Below are positions 19,385 through 29,665 of a DNA stretch of 64,000 nt, in pieces. Numbering within the stretch: the stretch's first letter is position 1; every line of letters starts with the position of its first letter. The notes beneath the pieces are model-generated. The model made no database searches, had not been told where the DNA came from, and worked only from the letters and a program-made list of their open reading frames with translations. The stretch lies in NCBI RefSeq assembly GCF_964026575.1, contig NZ_OZ032161.1:868001-932000 (forward strand). The letters run 5' to 3'. Source of the stretch: Candidatus Tisiphia endosymbiont of Melanophora roralis. Its GTDB lineage: Bacteria; Pseudomonadota; Alphaproteobacteria; Rickettsiales; Rickettsiaceae. A program made the position numbers and the translations under genes.

Positions 19385-19987
19385 ATGCTGTCATTTGAAC
19401 AACTAACTCTTATTATAGACGAAAAAACTATCTTCACTAATATTAGTATGACTTTTTTACCATCATCTATAGTTTATTTACAGGGAGCAAATGGTTGCGG
19501 GAAGACTTCACTACTTAGAATTGTAGCTAATATACAAAATCCAACAAGTGGCAATGTTTTGTATAGATCATTGAACTGTAAATATTTAAAGAAACCTTAT
19601 TGTAATTATATTGGACATAATCTTGGATTAAAATCCCAAATAACTGTATTAGAGCATCTAAAATTTTGGTCTACAATTTATGATTCCCTTGAAGCTTTAG
19701 AATCTTCGATATACTATTTCAAGTTACATAATATTTTGCATGAGAAATGTTACAAGCTATCTGCTGGTAACCAAAAGAAAGTTGCCTTAGCAAAACTCAT
19801 TGCTTGCCAGTCAAATTTATGGCTATTAGATGAAGTAGAAGCAAACCTAGATCAAGAAAACAAAGAATTACTATATAACTTGATTATTTTGAAAGCAAAT
19901 AATGCTGGAGTTATTGTGGCTACCTCCCACTCTAATATAGATATTAAGACAGCACAAATAATCAACCTTAAGGATTATAATTGTTAG
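19385..19987 (+). CDS. ccmA: cytochrome c biogenesis heme exporter ATP-binding protein CcmA
   Basis: ABC ATPase of the CcmABCDE system I cytochrome c maturation machinery. Walker A is GANGCGKTSLLRI (about residues 36-48), the ABC signature is KLSAGNQKKVALAKLI, and Walker B ends WLLDEVEANLD. The LSAGNQKK form and 200-aa length are typical of CcmA rather than other ABC ATPases. ccmB is not next to it. It is followed at once by a palindrome E and double-hairpin module that may terminate transcription. Confidence 0.9.
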   Translation: MLSFEQLTLIIDEKTIFTNISMTFLPSSIVYLQGANGCGKTSLLRIVANIQNPTSGNVLYRSLNCKYLKKPYCNYIGHNLGLKSQITVLEHLKFWSTIYDSLEALESSIYYFKLHNILHEKCYKLSAGNQKKVALAKLIACQSNLWLLDEVEANLDQENKELLYNLIILKANNAGVIVATSHSNIDIKTAQIINLKDYNC

Positions 19988-20001
19988 ACCTTAGTAACCT
20001 T

Positions 20002-20240
20002 AATTCGATATAAGAATTAATAATTCTTATATCGAATTGGCTTCTTATAATGAAAAATGCATTCTTGAAGCGGCTGGCACGAATGCATTTTAATCTATTA
20101 CCGCTAATAATTTTATTTTTATACTTATAAAAATAAAATTATTAGCAAATTAATATTTAACAATCAGGTGAAGAACCGCTTCAAACCTGATTGTTTCTAT
20201 ATATATCACTGAATTCGATGTAACTTGTTACATCGAATTC
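20002..20240. repeat. composite palindrome cluster between ccmA and tlc
   Basis: In order: palindrome E (20002-20038), hairpin aaaatgcattc/gaatgcatttt (20054-20091), a perfect 20-bp stem with loop ACTT (20103-20146), a hairpin pairing aacaatcaggt with acctgattgtt (about 20159-20195), and gaattcgatgtaa-cttg-ttacatcgaattc (20211-20240). The first three parts repeat the layout of 784-929. The last supplies the tlc stop codon. No gene was seen outside tlc. Confidence 0.85.
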
Positions 20241-21760
20241 AGGTTTAGTAAGTTTTTGTAATATCGATTTAAGACTTTTACACCCAAAATCCAAGCTACA
20301 CAAACAACAAGAAAAACAACCATCAAAAAACCAGCTAGATCGTTATGTACAGCATTTGGGAAAATACTGAAAGAGACAAATTGAATAATTGCTCCAGAAG
20401 ATTTTCCTACTTTGTATCCAAGTACATCTACTGCTGCCTTTCCCTTAGTTTTCATTTCATTATCAAGAGGTATATATACCATTTCTTTAGTAGAATCAAA
20501 CAATGAATATTTTACGCTTTTCCCTAAAACATGCCACAAACCGCCTACAAAAACAATGATCATTAATGGAGAAAGATAACTAAGACCAGTCATAATTGCC
20601 AATAAAGGTTTTTCTAGTACAACAAAGGTAAAAAACATCATACCTGATAACAGTGTTACGATAGGGGTGATCACTGCTCCCCAAAACCAACCACAAATCC
20701 TGACTAAACTACTACCTAGAAAAGCACAAATTAAAGTAAGTACTCCCGTCCAAAAAAACACCTCACCGTGATAAGATATAAAGGCTTGGGTACTAGGGTA
20801 TAATTGCTTGGTTTTAGACATCCATAATCCTTCAATTAGGTTGATTGTCATGGAATATGAAATCATTAATACACAAATAATTCCTAAATATTTAGATGTA
20901 AAAATTATTTTGCTGCTGTCAACTAACCCTAGTTTTAGTATATCGGTTCTTTTATTTTTGAATCTAATATTTTTAGTAGTTTCTATAATTTTCGATTCAA
21001 CAAATCTATGCAAGATTAAACAAATTAGACCGGAAATTATAATGATTAGCATAAACGATTTAAGGAGAATTTCTGTTTTGTCGTTAAGATGGGAAAATAG
21101 AGGTAACAAAAAATGTTCACCTTTGGCAAAATATATAATTATACTGCCAGATATTAGTAAGTTAGTTTGACCAAATAAGGAAAAAAACGTATAAAATCTT
21201 GGAGCTTCTTCAATACTGGTAATCTTATTAGCAAGTTGCCAGTATAATAGTGTAAATACAATTACTGGCCACAACTCCCCCATTATATAAAATAACACAA
21301 TACTCCATTTTCCCCAAATGATAATAAACCATTTTAAATGTGGAAGTACGGTAACATAATATTCTATTACTTCAGGATCTGGATGAAAATATTCCCGGTA
21401 TGGAAACAACACAAAAGCAAATAATATGAAGAATCCCAAGAAAAAAGATACTACTATCCTAAACACTTGCTCAGTTGTCATAATATTACAAAGTTTGGAG
21501 TAAAGAATGACAAATAAGACACCCATAGGCATCTCACCCCAAAGTTTTATAAAGCTTAAAACTTCTGTGCTAATTAATGTCACTACCAAGCTATCTTTGA
21601 TACTACGTACTAGATTTTGGTTAAGGAGAATACAAAACATTAGTAAAGCCATAGGTATAAACTTTACTAACTCATTAGATCTAATAGGCCAAACAACGTG
21701 TCTAAATTTACTATTTCTAGCCCTATTCCACATATTGAAAGAAGAATTTACTGCATCCAT
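20228..21760 (-). CDS. tlc: ATP/ADP translocase-type nucleotide transporter (Tlc family)
   Basis: Plastidic/rickettsial nucleotide carriers import host ATP in exchange for ADP, or other nucleotides, across the inner membrane. The 510-aa protein has about 11-12 membrane segments. It opens with [40 protein letters not shown], the conserved Tlc N-terminal block (about residues 21-60). [19 protein letters not shown] and the late [17 protein letters not shown] also match the family. Rickettsiae carry about five paralogues with different substrates, and this one cannot be assigned by eye. The last residues (NLNSM, stop) come from a palindromic repeat. Confidence 0.95.
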   Translation of the reverse strand: MDAVNSSFNMWNRARNSKFRHVVWPIRSNELVKFIPMALLMFCILLNQNLVRSIKDSLVVTLISTEVLSFIKLWGEMPMGVLFVILYSKLCNIMTTEQVFRIVVSFFLGFFILFAFVLFPYREYFHPDPEVIEYYVTVLPHLKWFIIIWGKWSIVLFYIMGELWPVIVFTLLYWQLANKITSIEEAPRFYTFFSLFGQTNLLISGSIIIYFAKGEHFLLPLFSHLNDKTEILLKSFMLIIIISGLICLILHRFVESKIIETTKNIRFKNKRTDILKLGLVDSSKIIFTSKYLGIICVLMISYSMTINLIEGLWMSKTKQLYPSTQAFISYHGEVFFWTGVLTLICAFLGSSLVRICGWFWGAVITPIVTLLSGMMFFTFVVLEKPLLAIMTGLSYLSPLMIIVFVGGLWHVLGKSVKYSLFDSTKEMVYIPLDNEMKTKGKAAVDVLGYKVGKSSGAIIQFVSFSIFPNAVHNDLAGFLMVVFLVVCVAWILGVKVLNRYYKNLLNLNSM

Positions 21761-21880
21761 TTAATACCCATGTTCATTTCTAAGCAACCTAAACTATAAG
21801 AAAAACCATGTCAAGTGGTTTTATAATTTAATACTCGATAATCAAGTTTTTTTAGATACCTGCCTTCGCAGGGATGACAC

Positions 21881-22073
21881 CCACAACTGTTGAAAGTTTA
21901 CAAATATCTAACCACAGCGTCTATTAGCGAGCGTAAGCGAAGCAATCTAGGAAATAATCTATAGATAAATGATGTTACTGGATTGCTTCGTCGGTCTTAC
22001 AACCTCCTCGCAATGACGATTTAGGGCTTACAAAGCTCATCGCGAGACGATTTTTAACTTTCAACAGTTGTGG
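21881..22073. repeat. composite ccacaactgttgaaagtt element
   Basis: Terminal inverted repeats ccacaactgttgaaagtt and aactttcaacagttgtgg enclose a gaagcaatcc-type palindromic core with ctattagcgagcg and cctcgcaatgacga. Just left of it, at about 21835, is a single end of the aactcgataatcaag MITE. The gap 21761-22121 contains only these repeats and gatgtaagacatcgg text at 22096-22112. Confidence 0.8.
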
Positions 22074-22121
22074 AATGACACCCTAGGCTATTAAACCGAT
22101 GTCTTACATCGATACTTGAGA

Positions 22122-23810
22122 TTATATTACGCTTCCAGTAATTGTTGTTTGTTTAGACTTGGGAGATGGCAAATGTTTTATATCGCTGTTAGATGTCCCA
22201 TTTGGCACAACATGTTTAGATACACTATTCTTTATATCATTAATGGCCATTTTACCATTCTTGCTTTTAGTACTCTTTGCCACATAACTGGTTGCTTCTT
22301 TACCTATTTTTCTAGCCTCACTTTGAACATCTTTTTTATGTTCAGGTAATTTCGTTTTCTCGTCAAAACTAACCTGATCAAACGTAGCTTTACTAACTGC
22401 CTTGCTCTTAGACTTAGAGTCTTCTGAAGTAAATTGTGCCTCAGTCAAATCTGTGCCTTTCATAGAAATATCTTTAAATGTTAGCCCACTTATATCGCCA
22501 ACAATTTTAACATTATCTAAAGTTATTTTATTATTTGCATGATTTTTATTATATTTATTAATTGCAGGCAAAAGAGTTTTTAAAGATTTTGCATCAATAG
22601 TTGCCCCTTCAAAACTAATTTTATCTTTAAAAATAGCTCCTTTAAAAGAGCAATTGCTAATTTCACTATTTTGAAAAGAACGTTCTTTAAATATCGCCTT
22701 ATCAAAATTAAACCCATTAATTATAACATTTTCAGTAGGTATCGGATTTTCTTTGTCAAAAACCAAACCTCTGAAATCTTTACTTATTAGAGAATATTCT
22801 ACAGTTTTTGAGATTGTACCAATATTGGTGGCATCAGCTTGTTGTTGAAGTAACTCACTTAAATCAAGTTTCCCTTCATCTATTTGCTGAGAACTTTGCT
22901 GAACACTCTGCTGAGAATCTTTATCAGAAAAACTAAAACGAACTTTGCCTAAAGATTCACTCCATTTTTGTCTACGTGTTCTCAGTGAGGTAAAACTTCT
23001 TTGTATTAGGAATCTAGCCCCTTCAACTAATGTTTCTGATACTATTCCTAGTAATTTCTTGTCAGATAATAATTTGAATATCCCGAACATAACCATGTTA
23101 TAATTACCAGTCTTAAATTGTTCGGCTATCTTTGTTAAATCTGGTATCTTTTTGCTAGCTAACTCAATAATTTCCTGACCTTTTACTTTTAAATTCCTAC
23201 CCACAACTGTTGTATTGAGAAATTCATCAACTACAGCACCAAATCGCTCAGCATTCTCACCAAGAAACTTTGGAATATCTTTATCAATTATTTTCCTCAC
23301 ATCTGCATTTTCTGGTTTATTTATAAAATCTAAAATAGAATCTGCTACTGTAACAGCTTGAGCAATTTTCTCTTGTTCAGGACTATTTACTAGGTCTTGA
23401 ATTTTAGTAATAATAGTTGTTACCCCCTCTTTATCTTTTAAAGTAGCATTAACCAAATCAGTTGCTATTGGTAATATTTGTGGGACAATATCAATAGCTA
23501 ACTCAGCCATCTTTAACACTAGATCAGGTTTAACTTCAGCGGTATCTAGGCTAGCTTTAACCTCTTTTTGCTCAGTTATATTTTTTGTAACTGCTAAAAT
23601 AGTATCTTTATTTTGTTGTAAATAAGCAGGGATACTCTTAGTTAATAGAGGAGTAATATTTTGAGCAATCTTACCTGCATCATCAATTATATTAGACAAA
23701 ATTTCTAGCGTAGCTTCATTACTAGTTTCATTACTAGGCTCATTTTGGTACTTAGCTAAATTACTATTAATTCTAACTAGCTCTGGCACTGTACTAAGAC
23801 CATCTGACAC
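22122..23810 (-). CDS. repeat-containing protein with pentapeptide-like C-terminal region
   Basis: Function unknown. The N-terminal half holds helical modules of the form IPAYLQQNKDTILAV and IPKFLGENAERFGAV, shared with the upstream ORF. Residues about 340-450 show pentapeptide-repeat texture (FNFDKAIFKERSFQNSEISN, then CSFKGAIFKDKISFEGATID and DLTEAQF). The C-terminus is Lys/Ser-rich. No signal peptide was seen. It begins with GTG at 23810, 17 nt inside the upstream gene, so it is either translationally coupled or the 3' half of a gene split by a frameshift. A role as a secreted effector is a guess. Confidence 0.7.
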   Translation of the reverse strand: MSDGLSTVPELVRINSNLAKYQNEPSNETSNEATLEILSNIIDDAGKIAQNITPLLTKSIPAYLQQNKDTILAVTKNITEQKEVKASLDTAEVKPDLVLKMAELAIDIVPQILPIATDLVNATLKDKEGVTTIITKIQDLVNSPEQEKIAQAVTVADSILDFINKPENADVRKIIDKDIPKFLGENAERFGAVVDEFLNTTVVGRNLKVKGQEIIELASKKIPDLTKIAEQFKTGNYNMVMFGIFKLLSDKKLLGIVSETLVEGARFLIQRSFTSLRTRRQKWSESLGKVRFSFSDKDSQQSVQQSSQQIDEGKLDLSELLQQQADATNIGTISKTVEYSLISKDFRGLVFDKENPIPTENVIINGFNFDKAIFKERSFQNSEISNCSFKGAIFKDKISFEGATIDAKSLKTLLPAINKYNKNHANNKITLDNVKIVGDISGLTFKDISMKGTDLTEAQFTSEDSKSKSKAVSKATFDQVSFDEKTKLPEHKKDVQSEARKIGKEATSYVAKSTKSKNGKMAINDIKNSVSKHVVPNGTSNSDIKHLPSPKSKQTTITGSVI

Positions 23811-26115
23811 TATATCGACTTAATGGCACTGTAGCATCTATCAATTCTTGTGGTACACCATATCTTGCAATTTGGGGATTATTATTGCTAATATTATTAA
23901 CTATAGCCTTGATAGTTTCTGTATTTGCTCTAAGTAAATTTGGCAAATCCTCCTTTATATTTTTCTGGACATCTACATTTTCAAGTAATCCTATAAATTG
24001 TTTAATTAATCTTTCTGTAGCTTGATCTTTCAACTCAATATCACCAGTTTCCTGAGTTATTGTTTGTATATCTTGATAGAGTGCCTTTATTTGCTCTAGA
24101 CTTAGTGCTTTCATGGTATTTTGTAGCACATCAATAGCTGTAGGAATTACCTTCCCATAAAATTCAGGGTTCACATTAGCTAGCATTGGAACAATAGGTG
24201 ATACTACTACTTTATAAATATCCTCCTTCTCTAAATTTTGAGTATTGCTTTGAGCTAAAGATTCAGCATTACTCTTTAGTGTTTCAAGCAATTTTGGCAA
24301 AACTTGAACAGCAACATTGGCAATCTCTGTTTTATTTTTTGCTAAAACATCCGGCAATCTCTCTTTTAGTGTTGTTAAGGTTGCATCTTGTAACAAAATA
24401 TTAGGTAACTGTTTAACAATAGCAAGTTTTTTAGCTCCACCTTGTTTATCTAGGTGACTTACTTCCGAAATAGTTTTAGCCTCTCGTATTTTATCATCAG
24501 TATCATCCAATATAACTGGCTTTAAAGCTTCATATATATTATTAACCCCTTCATGGTTTGCTAAAACGTTACCAATAAGTTCTGAAAGTACAGGTACTAC
24601 TTCCGGTAATAATTCTTTTTCCATTCCCAAGCTACTAAGCGTTCCCTGCAGTTCTGTATTTGATCCAATGATTATTTGCAATGCTTTGGCTATATTGTCT
24701 CCATCATTAATTAAGAATTTAGATAGTATATCATTTTTTATGAGTACACTAAGATCTATTTTATCTAATATTGTAGCAAGTAAATCTTTTTTTACTTGAG
24801 GGTCGTCAGATAAAGCTCTATCGGCAGTTAGCTGCACAATTTCTATAATATTTTCAGGATTTTTAAGTATCTCAACAACGGTATTTTTGACAATAGGTAA
24901 TAATTGACTATTTATATATTGTTCATCAAAACCAGCTTTCTTTAATTCTTGTAATAAAATAGCCCTATCATACTTAGCTTGTAGCGATTTTAAAGAATCA
25001 ATTTTTTCTTCTAATTCTTTAATTTTAGATTCTTTTCTTATTGTAGATGATTTTAGCTCTTGTAATTCTTTGTCTAGTTCCGGTAATTTCTGTATATCAT
25101 CCTTTTTAGAGTTAAAATCTTTTTGTATCTCATCTATTTTCCCCAACTCTTTTAATGCAATCTTGGTAAGAATTGGAGCAAGATTTTCCACTAATCCATT
25201 AATTATTTCGACATTTTGAGTAAGAAATGTTTTTGTATCAGGATCTTGTAATAATTTTATAAAGAAAGGAGGGTTAGATGGATCATATTTTTCTTCACCA
25301 TTTAATATTTTCTGCAATTTCTCTATTTCCTTAGCATAAAACCCCCCTGAAGTTATAACACCAACAGTTGTTTTAGCATGACTTACTGCAAATTGTATAC
25401 CCTCTATGGCAGCTTTAAATGCCTGACCTTTACCAATACCTTTTTCTTTTGTTCTTGCCTCTGCTAAAGGAGATAATATTTTCTCTAAATGAGTTTGATC
25501 TTTTAAAATATCGCTACATATTTTAAAAAATTTCTCTTTTTCTTCTTGATAGGAAAGTTCTCGCTTTTGCTGTTGCTTTATCTCCTTTTTTTCTTGCTTT
25601 TGTTGTTGTTCTTGTTGCTTTTGCTGTTGCTTTATCTCTTTTTCTGCTTGCTTTTGCTGTTGTTCTTGTTGCTTTTGTTCCTGTTTTATCTCCTTTCCTG
25701 CTTGCTGTTTATCATGTGAGTTAACTAACTTGTTATAATCCTCTATCTCTTTGTTGCATGCATTAAGTTTTTCTTCCCATGACTTCAGTTGTTCTTTTGT
25801 CTTTTTTTCTTGAGGTTTTTGCTGAGGTTCTTGCCTTGCTAATGCAATTAACTCTTTATACTTAGTAATTTCTGCTAATAAATCCGCTTGCCTTTGCTCA
25901 ACTAATTTTTTATATTCCTCTATTTTTTTTATCTTTTTTTCTATTTTTGCTGATTGTTTGGCAATTTTCTCTTTATCTTTGAGGTTTTTTATATCTAATA
26001 CTTCTTTTTCTTTTTTATAAATATTTTCTTGTAGATTTTTCAAAGTATGATTAGCCGATTTAAAAACTTGCTTGACGGCAGTAAAAATTGATACCTTATC
26101 ATTTGTTTTACTCAT
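23794..26115 (-). CDS. large coiled-coil protein with repeated LP-x2-L helical modules
   Basis: Function unknown. Residues 1-200 are highly charged coiled coil rich in Lys, Glu and Gln, with a low-complexity Gln/Lys tract (about residues 140-190). The rest is a series of related helical modules, for example LPNLLRANTETIKAIV and LPDVLAKNKTEIANVA, together with VVPVLSELIGNVLANHEGV. The same modules continue in the next ORF. No signal peptide is visible. The low-complexity tract is coded by repeats of ttgctgttgc-like text and may vary in length between strains. Confidence 0.7.
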   Translation of the reverse strand: MSKTNDKVSIFTAVKQVFKSANHTLKNLQENIYKKEKEVLDIKNLKDKEKIAKQSAKIEKKIKKIEEYKKLVEQRQADLLAEITKYKELIALARQEPQQKPQEKKTKEQLKSWEEKLNACNKEIEDYNKLVNSHDKQQAGKEIKQEQKQQEQQQKQAEKEIKQQQKQQEQQQKQEKKEIKQQQKRELSYQEEKEKFFKICSDILKDQTHLEKILSPLAEARTKEKGIGKGQAFKAAIEGIQFAVSHAKTTVGVITSGGFYAKEIEKLQKILNGEEKYDPSNPPFFIKLLQDPDTKTFLTQNVEIINGLVENLAPILTKIALKELGKIDEIQKDFNSKKDDIQKLPELDKELQELKSSTIRKESKIKELEEKIDSLKSLQAKYDRAILLQELKKAGFDEQYINSQLLPIVKNTVVEILKNPENIIEIVQLTADRALSDDPQVKKDLLATILDKIDLSVLIKNDILSKFLINDGDNIAKALQIIIGSNTELQGTLSSLGMEKELLPEVVPVLSELIGNVLANHEGVNNIYEALKPVILDDTDDKIREAKTISEVSHLDKQGGAKKLAIVKQLPNILLQDATLTTLKERLPDVLAKNKTEIANVAVQVLPKLLETLKSNAESLAQSNTQNLEKEDIYKVVVSPIVPMLANVNPEFYGKVIPTAIDVLQNTMKALSLEQIKALYQDIQTITQETGDIELKDQATERLIKQFIGLLENVDVQKNIKEDLPNLLRANTETIKAIVNNISNNNPQIARYGVPQELIDATVPLSRYSVRWS

Positions 26116-26179
26116 ATCTAATTCTCCTTTATTTATAGTTAACCTAAGAAGGTTTTAGCCATATGTTAATCTTAGCTAT

Positions 26180-26322
26180 ACGTCTATTAGCGAGGAGGCT
26201 GTAAGGTCGACGAAGCAATCCAGTAACATCATTTATTTATAGATTGTTTCCTAGATTGCTTCACTTACGCTCGCTAATAGACGCTGGTGGTATAGGTGTT
26301 TGTAAACTTTCAACAGTTGTGG
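26180..26322. repeat. gaagcaatcc palindromic element with one ccacaactgttg end
   Basis: The core acgtctattagcgaggagg...cgctaatagacgctgg is palindromic, and the right side ends aactttcaacagttgtgg. It occupies most of the 282-bp gap between two genes that run the same way. No gene was seen. Confidence 0.75.
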
Positions 26323-26397
26323 TATTGCCCCCGCGGGAATGATTGCATGGACTTCGTCCATATATGACATCAATTCTATCACCATTAGCTAAAAGAA

Positions 26398-27990
26398 TCA
26401 ATTCGCAATACTCCCATTATCCGAACGAAAAGTTAAGTTTGGAATATTATAGTAGTGAACTAAAAACCTACTGACAAAAGCACCTGCAATTACCGTAATA
26501 ATAGAGTATTTTATTGTATTATAATTAGGATTATAAGCATAAGCATCTAATAATATACTAAAGATTACACCCCATAATATAAATATTTCAAAATTAACTT
26601 CTCTAGGTATATACTCCATATTCTTGTCATGCTTACAAATTAAATTCCGCAATATTATACCAGCACTAGAAGTCAAACACGCAAAACATGGTCCCCAAAA
26701 CTCTAAAGGTTCAATTCTTTGTACAATTACGGTTACAACGCCAATTATCATAAAGGATGCTTGCCCTAAAGAATCACAAATAACAAGAGTATTACTCCAT
26801 ATTTTTTGGATAAAACTATCCTCATATAACTGCTTATTATAATAAGCTAGGAGTTTAACGGTAGAGAAGCCAACAAGTACCGTTATAAAAACACGGAAAG
26901 TATAATATGGAGTCAAAACAAGTTTTATATTATCACCATGGTGTACTATTATAATATCGAGTAAAATACATCCTAATAGAGACGGTAACATTGCTAATAC
27001 AAAAGTACCAAACAACGTGGCATTTGTTTTAGAGGATATAGTGATAGCAGAAATCGCGAATGCTATACTCCCGATAACTCCAATAATATAACACCATTCT
27101 GAATCAATAGATTTTGGCAATAAAATATGATATATATAGCTTTTAACGATTTTTTTATATTCATCGCTATCGACAAATTCTTTTATTGAATCGTTAAACC
27201 GTGCGACTATGTTAGAAGATACAGTTTTCTTACTGAACATTAAATGTACAGGGGTTTTAATACCAGTAGGGATTTCTTCTATTTGATCTTTTTTAATATA
27301 GTTTAATGCAAGAGCTACCCCTGAAATTCTGTCAGCAAGAAACCCATCAATTTCATTACGTAGCAGCCCATTAAATAACTCTAGATTACTTCCATATTTA
27401 ATGATAATATCATTATTATTCACCTGATTTAGGTAATCAGTCGTTCTTGCATCACCATAAACAGCTTTTTTAATTATACCAAGACGGAAATTTAGTAAAC
27501 GTATCTGAGCTAAAAATTCATTTATATTACTAAAACTCAATTGTTTTTTTGCTGAACGTAAAGTAAATAAGGAAATTTCTTCAAATCGATATGGAAGAGA
27601 AAAATTAGCAAAGACTGCTCTCTCAGCAGTATAAGTAGCTCCCGCCACCATATCACTGTCACCATGCCCTATATTTGATATTGCTCGCTCCCACACAGAA
27701 TCAGCATATTGTACGCCAATGCTAATTTTGCTACTAATATTATTGATTAATTCAATATCTAAGCCAGTAACACAATAGTGACCATTTTTAGCTATATGAC
27801 TAAATTGGTAGGGTTCTAGTGGATACCAATCAACAAGCAGATTATCTTTATCAGACATTTCTTCAGTACATTGAGTAAAATATTTGTCCTGAATACTAGA
27901 TAGTTGATTACTACTATCCTCAGGATTAGCAAAGGTAAAAAAGTTTTGCACAATAATAATAATCGGGATGATACTTTTAAGTACTTGCAT
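26398..27990 (-). CDS. periplasmic solute-binding domain fused to a TRIC/UPF0126-like membrane domain
   Basis: Residues 1-21 form a signal sequence. Residues about 50-290 resemble family-3 bacterial solute-binding proteins (TGLDIELINNISSKI, then DMVAGATYTAERAVFANFSLPY, and DGFLADRISGVALAL). From residue 300 on there are seven or so hydrophobic segments. The block CDSLGQASFMIIGVVTVI, followed by FWGPCFACLTSSAGIILRNLI, resembles the glycine-rich repeats of UPF0126/TRIC channel proteins (YicG family). A ligand-binding domain covalently joined to a channel-like domain would be an unusual transporter or ligand-gated pore. The solute-binding part is firmer than the TRIC part. Confidence 0.8.
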   Translation of the reverse strand: MQVLKSIIPIIIIVQNFFTFANPEDSSNQLSSIQDKYFTQCTEEMSDKDNLLVDWYPLEPYQFSHIAKNGHYCVTGLDIELINNISSKISIGVQYADSVWERAISNIGHGDSDMVAGATYTAERAVFANFSLPYRFEEISLFTLRSAKKQLSFSNINEFLAQIRLLNFRLGIIKKAVYGDARTTDYLNQVNNNDIIIKYGSNLELFNGLLRNEIDGFLADRISGVALALNYIKKDQIEEIPTGIKTPVHLMFSKKTVSSNIVARFNDSIKEFVDSDEYKKIVKSYIYHILLPKSIDSEWCYIIGVIGSIAFAISAITISSKTNATLFGTFVLAMLPSLLGCILLDIIIVHHGDNIKLVLTPYYTFRVFITVLVGFSTVKLLAYYNKQLYEDSFIQKIWSNTLVICDSLGQASFMIIGVVTVIVQRIEPLEFWGPCFACLTSSAGIILRNLICKHDKNMEYIPREVNFEIFILWGVIFSILLDAYAYNPNYNTIKYSIITVIAGAFVSRFLVHYYNIPNLTFRSDNGSIAN

Positions 27991-28017
27991 TTTGCATTAG
28001 TTCTCCTAAATTAAGGT

Positions 28018-29367
28018 CTATTCCAAGTTTTTGCAGCATACATTAATATCACCGTCAAAGAACTTAATATTAAATTCTTGTTTTTTGCTTGCAACAACTT
28101 TTGATGTTATGAATTCTCCATCTTCTGATTTAATTACCGCAAAGCCACGTTTTAGTACAGTTTTATAATCTAGACTTGTAAGTAGCAAATTATTTAAATT
28201 TAATTGATGCTCATAATTTTTTAACTTAGTGCTAATAGATTTTAGCATATAATTAGATTGATGCACTAATTCTAACGATTGATAATTAACTATTCTTAGA
28301 GGATTTAATATTTCTATATTAAGTGAGTCAAGTTTTGCCACTTTAAATCTGAGTAGGTTAGGCAAAGAATCTGTTAATCTAAAACTGAGTTCATCAAGAA
28401 GTTGTTGATTATAATCTATATAAGTAGTTATACTCCTAAAAATATCAGTATTAGAGTTAACTGCTTGCTGTTCATATTTAACTAGCTGATTAATACGACT
28501 GCATAGTACATCATAATACGAACTGATTGTATAATGTAAATTAGAAAGCACAGGTACAGCAAATTCAGCTGCAGCAGTTGGTGTGGGGGCTCGCCTGTCA
28601 GCTACTAAATCAATTAAAGTATTATCCACTTCATGTCCAACTGCAGAAATAATAGGAATAGCTGAATTAAATACGCTCCGTACTACTACCTCTTCATTGA
28701 AAGCCCACAGATCTTCTATAGACCCCCCTCCCCTTGCAACAATTATAACATCAGGTTTTATATCTTTATCTAATTCATTAAATCCTGAAATAGCACTAGC
28801 AATTTCACTTGCAGCATTTTCGCCTTGAACAGCAACTGGCCATATTAGTATATGAGATGGACAGCGGTCATTAATACGGTGTATAATGTCCTTAATTACC
28901 GCCCCAGTCATTGATGTAACCACCCCAATCTTATTAGGCAGAAAAGGTAGTGGCTTTTTTTGTTTATTAAATATACCTTCTTTTTCTAATCTCTCTTGCC
29001 GCTCCTTGAGAATTTGCATGATAGCACCAAGACCTGCGGGTTCAAGGACTTCTACCGATAGCTGATATCGTGAATTTCCTGCATACCCAGAAAGCTTACC
29101 TCTAGCTACCACTTCTATACCATCAATTGGTACAAACTTAATTTTTGCAAGTACAGGACGCCAACAAGTACAGGCTAGAATAGCTGTATTTTCTTTAAGA
29201 TTAAAGTAACCATGACCAGAAGTTGCTATCTTAAGACCAGAAATTTCCCCCTTTACTCTAATATAACCAAAATTATTCTCTAGCAACTCCTTGATCTTAC
29301 TAGAAATTTCAGTAACTGAAAATTCCTGATCTACTAGATTAGTAATAAAACTATCTTCTTCTAACAT
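28018..29367 (-). CDS. xseA: exodeoxyribonuclease VII large subunit
   Basis: XseA degrades single-stranded DNA with XseB. The N-terminal OB-fold is visible ([24 protein letters not shown]). The catalytic core follows: [43 protein letters not shown], and [30 protein letters not shown] coiled-coil C-terminal half ends in [12 protein letters not shown]. The length of 449 aa is normal. The small subunit gene, xseB, is at 46132-46371. Confidence 0.97.
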   Translation of the reverse strand: MLEEDSFITNLVDQEFSVTEISSKIKELLENNFGYIRVKGEISGLKIATSGHGYFNLKENTAILACTCWRPVLAKIKFVPIDGIEVVARGKLSGYAGNSRYQLSVEVLEPAGLGAIMQILKERQERLEKEGIFNKQKKPLPFLPNKIGVVTSMTGAVIKDIIHRINDRCPSHILIWPVAVQGENAASEIASAISGFNELDKDIKPDVIIVARGGGSIEDLWAFNEEVVVRSVFNSAIPIISAVGHEVDNTLIDLVADRRAPTPTAAAEFAVPVLSNLHYTISSYYDVLCSRINQLVKYEQQAVNSNTDIFRSITTYIDYNQQLLDELSFRLTDSLPNLLRFKVAKLDSLNIEILNPLRIVNYQSLELVHQSNYMLKSISTKLKNYEHQLNLNNLLLTSLDYKTVLKRGFAVIKSEDGEFITSKVVASKKQEFNIKFFDGDINVCCKNLE

Positions 29368-29512
29368 AATGACACTGCTTTAGATAGTGGATTTTGAAAA
29401 TGATTTTATATAAGCATTTTAAACTAATAAATTCAAGAACAAATAGACAATTAGTGTATTATAACCTCAAATATTGATGTAAGACATCGGTTTAATAGCC
29501 TAGGGTGTTATG

Positions 29513-29651
29513 CCACAACTGTTGAAAGTTTACAAATACCTATACCACAGCGTCTATTAGCGAGCGTAAGCGAAGCAATCTAGGAAACAATCTATAGATA
29601 AATGATGTTACTGGATTGCTTCGTCGGCCTTACAGCCTCCTCGCAATGACG
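29513..29651. repeat. ccacaactgttg / gaagcaatcc composite element, right end missing
   Basis: It starts ccacaactgttgaaagtt and runs through a core nearly identical to 21881-22020, ending gcaatgacg just before the addB stop. The gap 29368-29665 also contains gatgtaagacatcggtttaatagcct (29474-29499). Confidence 0.75.
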
Positions 29652-29665
29652 CCGAGCTATTTTCT

